A stretch of DNA of 10,041 bases, from positions 1 through 10,041 of the forward strand of contig JBCCFD010000289.1 in NCBI GenBank assembly GCA_039029915.1, written 5' to 3'. This DNA is from QQUD01 sp039029915. Lineage in GTDB: Bacteria; Chloroflexota; Anaerolineae; Promineifilales; Promineifilaceae. The translations under genes and the position numbers were made by a program. How positions within the stretch are numbered: the first letter of the stretch is position 1; each line of letters opens with the position of its first letter. Shown here piece by piece: positions 6,982-10,041 of this stretch. The notes under the pieces were generated by a model that ran no database searches, was not told the DNA's origin, and worked only from the letters and a program-made list of their open reading frames with translations.

Positions 6982-7090
6982 AAAACCGCCAATAATTGTT
7001 ACCCGCTTGTTAACAGTCATGATGTCAACCACAAGACTCAATTTTCCGGTAATGATTTTACATCAAATTAGCGAGATTATTGGCAGTTTT
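6982..7090. repeat. Inverted repeat upstream of gnd
   Basis: Arms 6982-6996 (AAAACCGCCAATAAT) and 7076-7090 (ATTATTGGCAGTTTT) match at 14 of 15 positions and enclose about 79 bases. The pair sits 50-160 bases upstream of the gnd start. A TTGACA on the minus strand (7023-7028) lies between the arms and could be a -35 element, but I see no well-placed -10 element. It could be an operator pair or a leader structure. Confidence 0.5.
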
Positions 7091-7186
7091 CTGCTGAGTT
7101 TCCATCAAAATAGGACGTTATAAACAATTAGAATTTACAACTGTCATAGATATGTTTATTGACGAGTCTGAGGAATACTTGCTTAC

Positions 7187-7458
7187 ATGATAAATTATGG
7201 TCCAGTTGGCAAACAAACAATTATTGGCTATTTTTTTGGTGTCATTAAAGGGGCAAAAATACGAATGTTGAAGTCAAAAATAGAGACTGTCGTCTTACAA
7301 CAATAGTGTTAAACGGCCGTTTAGAAATTAAAGGCTCTGAAAGAATAGAAAACATATTTACAAGAGCAGTATATCACTTGGCCTACTCTAGAAACTTAGG
7401 ACAGTTGCTTTCGCTATTTTTTGTATACCCATCAAAGATAGCCACTACTTCAGCCTAA
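7187..7458 (+). pseudogene. Short frameshifted coding remnant, family unknown
   Basis: An ATG at 7187 opens a frame reading MINYGPVGKQTIIGYFFGVI and on to a stop at 7304-7306. The next frame, open from 7249 to TAA 7456-7458, reads (in part) NVEVKNRDCRLTTIVLNGRL and then EIKGSERIENIFTRAVYHLA. A single-base shift in the A-run near 7255-7260 would join the two into one protein-like chain of about 90 residues. The ACGGCCGT copy here (7313-7320) is read as Asn-Gly-Arg, a frame this motif also uses in the lipoprotein gene, which weakly supports former coding. The AGGA upstream is about 12 bases from the ATG, which is weak. It could also be non-coding sequence that is open by chance; I recognise no family. 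Confidence 0.35.
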
Positions 7459-7470
7459 AACTCAATTATG

Positions 7471-7578
7471 TGATTGACAGAAAGTATTCCAAAAAAGATG
7501 CGCTGCAAATCCTGTCAATCACCGAGTAAATCACAGCAATTGGGGCTGATTTAATTTTTAAAACTTTCTGTGATTTAC
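7471..7578. repeat. Cluster of alternative hairpins
   Basis: Hairpin 1 pairs TGATTGACAG (7471-7480) with CTGTCAATCA (7512-7521). Hairpin 2 pairs GTAAATCACAG (7526-7536) with CTGTGATTTAC (7568-7578). Both are perfect. In addition CAGAAAGT (7479-7486) is the exact complement of ACTTTCTG (7563-7570), giving an outer stem that competes with both hairpins. No gene is evident in this AT-rich stretch. Confidence 0.6.
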
Positions 7579-7686
7579 ATAACAAAGTAATCTGTAAAAA
7601 TTAAAAAGTATCTTGAAAAAGAAGAGCTAGATTTTGATTTTCACCAAGTAAATTTCACATTTCCAGCCTGTATTATTTCAAGATGT

Positions 7687-7769
7687 CAGGACTTACGCAC
7701 CCTGAGCCTGTCGAAGGGTTAAGGAAGTCACTTCGACAGGCTCAGTGACCGCTATTTGCGTAAGTCCTA
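7687..7769. mobile_element. MITE-like element of 83 bp with nested hairpin
   Basis: Perfect 12-bp terminal inverted repeats AGGACTTACGCA (7688-7699) and TGCGTAAGTCCT (7757-7768). Inside is a perfect 15-bp hairpin, CTGAGCCTGTCGAAG (7702-7716) with CTTCGACAGGCTCAG (7731-7745). ATGT occurs on both sides (7683-7686 and 7770-7773) and could be a 4-bp target duplication if one base is added to each end. There is no transposase, so it would be a non-autonomous element moved in trans. AGGACTTACGCA resembles insertion sequence ends I associate with cyanobacteria and Chloroflexota, and the inner hairpin resembles a repeat common in environmental genomes; both statements are from memory. Confidence 0.7.
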
Positions 7770-7863
7770 ATGTTTTATGAAGTTTACATAAAGCCAAATA
7801 ATGACTATCGATTTGGGATTCAATCAACTCGCTTGGTACAGCCGCGCGTTAAACAATTTGAAT

Positions 7864-8688
7864 CTATTGCTCAACAACGGGCAATCCATCATGACGAGCA
7901 TCAAATTGAATATCTGATTCTAACACCCACCCCGTCACGCCACGACAGCGAACTTTCAACCAATCGCCAGTCGGATGGATGCCAAGCAATTCAATATCAA
8001 AAACAACATTATTCGGATCAAACGGTAACCGGGCGAGGGCTGTACTACAACCGCCGGGGCTTTCCCATAAGCGCGCGGTAAATGAATTCACGTTGGTCAC
8101 TAAAACATCTTCAGGAATCTCGTAATCGCCTTCCGGCATGATTTGCGCATCATTCGCATGTGTCACAGCACAAGCCGGATCATAGACGTCTAGAAAAAGG
8201 TCTGAGTCAGAGCCAGGGTTGGTAAATTGAACTTGACATAAATTGACCCAGCCTTCAACGCCCGGGGTTGCCTCAACAAGCACCCAAGCTTGTTGATTAT
8301 GAGCAACGGCAGCAGGGATCAGATTACCATCTTCATCAATTTCTTCGACGCAATCAAACCCGCTATCATACTCATTTCGCCCAAGAGCTTGTGTCTCACC
8401 TTGCAATGTATTGATTGCTGTAAACTCATCCCCCGGGCCACTCCTCACGTTGATAACGGGGGAAAACGTCTGAGCACGATTTGTGGGCCGTATCTTGAAG
8501 GTATGAATAGTGTTCCCTCCGCCTGTATCACCACTCTGTACACTGTCTGTGGGAACAGCCGTTGCGCGCTTCATTTCTGCTGACCTAGCGTGTAATGTTG
8601 CAGGACTGCTACTATTGATGATAATCATCAAAAATAAAATAATCCCCCCTAAAAAACCGAACACCTTCATATAACTACTTTGACTCAT
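7864..8688 (-). CDS. Membrane-anchored or secreted protein with two bacterial SH3-like domains
   Basis: A 274-residue protein. Residues 7-28 form one hydrophobic segment (KVFGFLGGIILFLMIII) with few charges before it, a signal peptide or N-terminal anchor; no lipobox is seen. After a Ser/Thr/Gly-rich linker come two SH3-like modules. The first, about 77-155, has VINVRSGPGDEFTAINTL and EGWVNLCQVQF with a long insert between them. The second, about 198-262, has FTARLWESPGG and TGDWLKVRCRGVTGWVLES. Bacterial SH3 domains usually bind peptides or cell wall; the ligand is not predictable. Five cysteines in the exported part could form disulfides. ATG 8688 has AGGAG 8 bases upstream; a GTG at 8691 is also possible (5 bases). 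The gene lies 27 bases after the WD40 gene on the same strand, so they are probably co-transcribed. Confidence 0.82.
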   Translation of the reverse strand: MSQSSYMKVFGFLGGIILFLMIIINSSSPATLHARSAEMKRATAVPTDSVQSGDTGGGNTIHTFKIRPTNRAQTFSPVINVRSGPGDEFTAINTLQGETQALGRNEYDSGFDCVEEIDEDGNLIPAAVAHNQQAWVLVEATPGVEGWVNLCQVQFTNPGSDSDLFLDVYDPACAVTHANDAQIMPEGDYEIPEDVLVTNVNSFTARLWESPGGCSTALARLPFDPNNVVFDIELLGIHPTGDWLKVRCRGVTGWVLESDIQFDARHDGLPVVEQ

Positions 8689-8696
8689 CACATGTT

Positions 8697-8701
8697 CTCC
8701 T
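8697..8701 (-). promoter_or_regulatory. Ribosome binding site of the SH3-domain gene
   Basis: Minus-strand AGGAG, with start candidates ATG 8688 (8 bases) and GTG 8691 (5 bases). A third, out-of-frame ATG at 8693 runs straight into TGA and cannot be used productively. Confidence 0.7.
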
Positions 8702-8715
8702 TTTGTTGTACATCT

Positions 8716-10041
8716 TTATGGCTCTGATTGACAGCTTATTGGTCTGTCAATTTCATTTTCACCGACTATTTCCTGATATTCCTGCTCAGTCAAAGGCTGG
8801 ATAATCTGGTCACAAACCTCTTTGGCAAAATTCTCGATCAACTGGGTTTTCCAGATTTGCCCATCCTCACTTAAAGACATTATTTGATTGGTTTCTTCAA
8901 GATACTGAATTTTCACGATAGGAAGTTTATGGGCAGTACTCATTGAAAGCGGCGGTTGGTTTAGATTCGCCCAATCCCAAACTAAAATCGATTTATCTTC
9001 ACCGGCAGAATATAGATATCTGCTATCTGGCGAAAACATAATTGCGTCAACCGAGCCACCGTAAGTTACAAGTGCGTCATGGTACACTTTTGGTTCAACA
9101 AGTTCGTTATTTTCGACAATGCCAGAAATATCCCACATCTTGATAATCCCGCCTCTATCTGCAGAAACTAAAACGTTTCCATCCGGCGTGATTGTTAATG
9201 AGCGGACACTGGCTGTATGTTCCTCCCACATAACGGTGTCACCAGTTTCCCAATTCCATAGAATGATCCTCCCATCCCATGCACCTGTAGCTAGCCAAGC
9301 GCCATCAGGATGAAAAATCAATGTACGTACATCTTCATTATGATCTCTTAATATCTTGATGGGTTCTTGGCTAGGCGTTTCCATATCCCAAATTTTCACC
9401 GTTTCATCAAAACTAGAAGACGCCAAATAAGAACCATCTGGACTATAGGCTAACGATCGAATTGAATCGTCATGTGCCTCAGGAATTTGTTGGATTGGAT
9501 TGCTCCTTATTAAATCCCATATGATGATGCTACCCTCCCGACCCGCGGACGCTAATATCCGTTGGTTTGGCTCAAATGCTAACGCCTGAACAAAGCCATC
9601 ATGACCTTCTTCTTCCAATAATAAGATATTAGGTTCTTGATCAAACTGGCGCATATCCCACCAATAAACAGTGCCATTAGTATCAGCAGTGGCGATCAAG
9701 TTTGTATTGTTGTTAACTGCTAATGCGTGGAGAGGCACGGTATGCGACATAAAAACCGATGTAAATTTATTCTCTATATCCCACAGGCGAATTGAACGAT
9801 CTTGGCTCGCAGAAATGATAAATTCTTCTTGGTTAAAAAATATGGCGTCGAAAACAAAGTTCAAATGTCCTGCAAATGTTTTGATAGGCAATCTAGGTGC
9901 GTCGAGCGACCACAATCTAATTGTTCCATCTTCCGAGGCAGAAAGCAGTTGGGTTCCATCAGCACTAACCTCTAAGTTGCGGATTTTACTATTATGGCTA
10001 CCAATTTCAATGTAATCTGAGGGTGCCAAATCTCCAGACAC
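8716..10041 (-). CDS. WD40-repeat protein, C-terminal part (5' end outside the window)
   Basis: At least 441 residues, continuing beyond the right edge; the codon at the edge is GTG, with no reason to call it a start. About nine WD40 units are visible, ending near residues 47, 89, 130, 177, 221, 265, 306, 359 and, degenerate, 400. The typical endings are GTIRLWSLD, SIRLWDIE, TVKIWDME and SILVWDWA, often after SPDG or TPDG turns. A full propeller needs seven or eight units, so a second propeller may begin outside the window. The last 40 residues (VCDQIIQPLTEQEYQEIVG, then RPISC) resemble the short tail with two cysteines and an L-T-x-x-E pattern that ends many WD40 proteins with an N-terminal STAND-type NTPase or kinase in cyanobacteria and Chloroflexota. 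That N-terminal domain is inferred, not seen. WD40 propellers act as sensor or scaffold domains. Confidence 0.88.
   Translation of the reverse strand: MSGDLAPSDYIEIGSHNSKIRNLEVSADGTQLLSASEDGTIRLWSLDAPRLPIKTFAGHLNFVFDAIFFNQEEFIISASQDRSIRLWDIENKFTSVFMSHTVPLHALAVNNNTNLIATADTNGTVYWWDMRQFDQEPNILLLEEEGHDGFVQALAFEPNQRILASAGREGSIIIWDLIRSNPIQQIPEAHDDSIRSLAYSPDGSYLASSSFDETVKIWDMETPSQEPIKILRDHNEDVRTLIFHPDGAWLATGAWDGRIILWNWETGDTVMWEEHTASVRSLTITPDGNVLVSADRGGIIKMWDISGIVENNELVEPKVYHDALVTYGGSVDAIMFSPDSRYLYSAGEDKSILVWDWANLNQPPLSMSTAHKLPIVKIQYLEETNQIMSLSEDGQIWKTQLIENFAKEVCDQIIQPLTEQEYQEIVGENEIDRPISCQSEP

Larger units (their letters stand above)
1429..7321. repeat. Dispersed palindrome ACGGCCGT, 13 copies
   Basis: Copies start at 1430, 1465, 2522, 2654, 3096, 3489, 3754, 4951, 5696, 5741, 6128, 6779 and 7313. 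Six extend to the full 10-mer AACGGCCGTT. Random expectation for an 8-mer in 10 kb is about 0.15, so it is strongly enriched. Twelve copies are inside genes; ten are read as Thr-Ala-Val and three (including the remnant) as Asn/Tyr-Gly-Arg. It resembles in style the HIP1 palindrome of cyanobacteria. Confidence 0.9.
6934..7863. other. Stretch of 930 bp without an intact gene
   Basis: It holds, from left to right, the gnd upstream inverted repeat, the frameshifted coding remnant, the alternative hairpins and the MITE-like element. The rest (about 7091-7186, 7579-7682 and 7774-7863) is AT-rich sequence in which I see no feature. The mix of remnant, hairpins and mobile DNA suggests an insertion or decay zone between the gnd block and the WD40/SH3 block. 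Confidence 0.6.

Noticed and set aside
7023..7028. TTGACA on the minus strand upstream of gnd as a -35 promoter element.
   Set aside because: No acceptable -10 hexamer lies 16-19 bases downstream; I mention it only as part of the inverted repeat.
7493..7555. Short open frame starting MRCKSCQSPSKS that looks like the zinc-binding start of an IS1-type protein.
   Set aside because: It is under 20 codons, lies inside the hairpin cluster, and has no continuation in any frame.
7770..8081. A 103-codon + strand open frame over the end of the SH3-domain gene.
   Set aside because: It is antisense to a well-supported gene with a ribosome binding site and recognisable domains, and its own product shows no family features.

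Overview
The window looks like chromosomal DNA from an uncultured Chloroflexota bacterium (Anaerolineae-like). This is inference from gene style: LVIVP-repeat secreted propellers, large WD40 proteins with a Cys-containing tail, bacterial SH3 lipoprotein-like proteins, moderate G+C, clear AGGAG-type ribosome binding sites, and a highly iterated ACGGCCGT palindrome. No rRNA or tRNA gene is visible. There are six convincing genes, one of them cut by the window edge, plus a doubtful gene end at the left edge and a probable gene remnant.

Left part (1-2835). The first 338 bases hold a near-perfect 110-bp inverted repeat with a 36-base loop, followed by a third, shorter copy in direct orientation. 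A possible gene end on the + strand lies in the first arm. The third copy touches the stop codon of a large lipoprotein gene on the minus strand, which encodes a secreted LVIVP-type beta-propeller protein with a clear lipobox.

Middle (2836-6933). A 220-bp gap with two interleaved inverted repeats leads to a minus-strand pair: a small two-helix membrane protein of unknown function, then a calcineurin-like metallophosphoesterase. Divergent from these is a + strand NAD-dependent sugar epimerase/dehydratase, separated by a spacer containing an 8-bp-period degenerate tandem repeat. The epimerase converges on gnd (6-phosphogluconate dehydrogenase, decarboxylating), with a large inverted repeat between the two stop codons that probably terminates both. 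The two enzymes are typical of sugar-nucleotide and pentose phosphate metabolism, but they are convergent, so no operon is implied.

Right part (6934-10041). A 930-bp stretch without an intact gene contains an inverted repeat upstream of gnd, a short frameshifted coding remnant, a cluster of mutually exclusive hairpins, and an 83-bp MITE-like element (12-bp terminal inverted repeats, a nested 15-bp hairpin and a possible 4-bp target duplication). Beyond it, a minus-strand gene pair runs in from the right edge: the C-terminal part of a WD40-repeat protein, then, 27 bp downstream, a membrane-anchored protein with two SH3-like domains. The spacing suggests co-transcription.

The most distinctive signals are the 13 copies of ACGGCCGT, all between 1429 and 7321 and mostly read as Thr-Ala-Val; the giant hairpin at the left edge; and the MITE-like element. 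I see no clear undescribed defence or metabolic system. The WD40/SH3 pair is the nearest candidate, and its decisive N-terminal part is outside the window.
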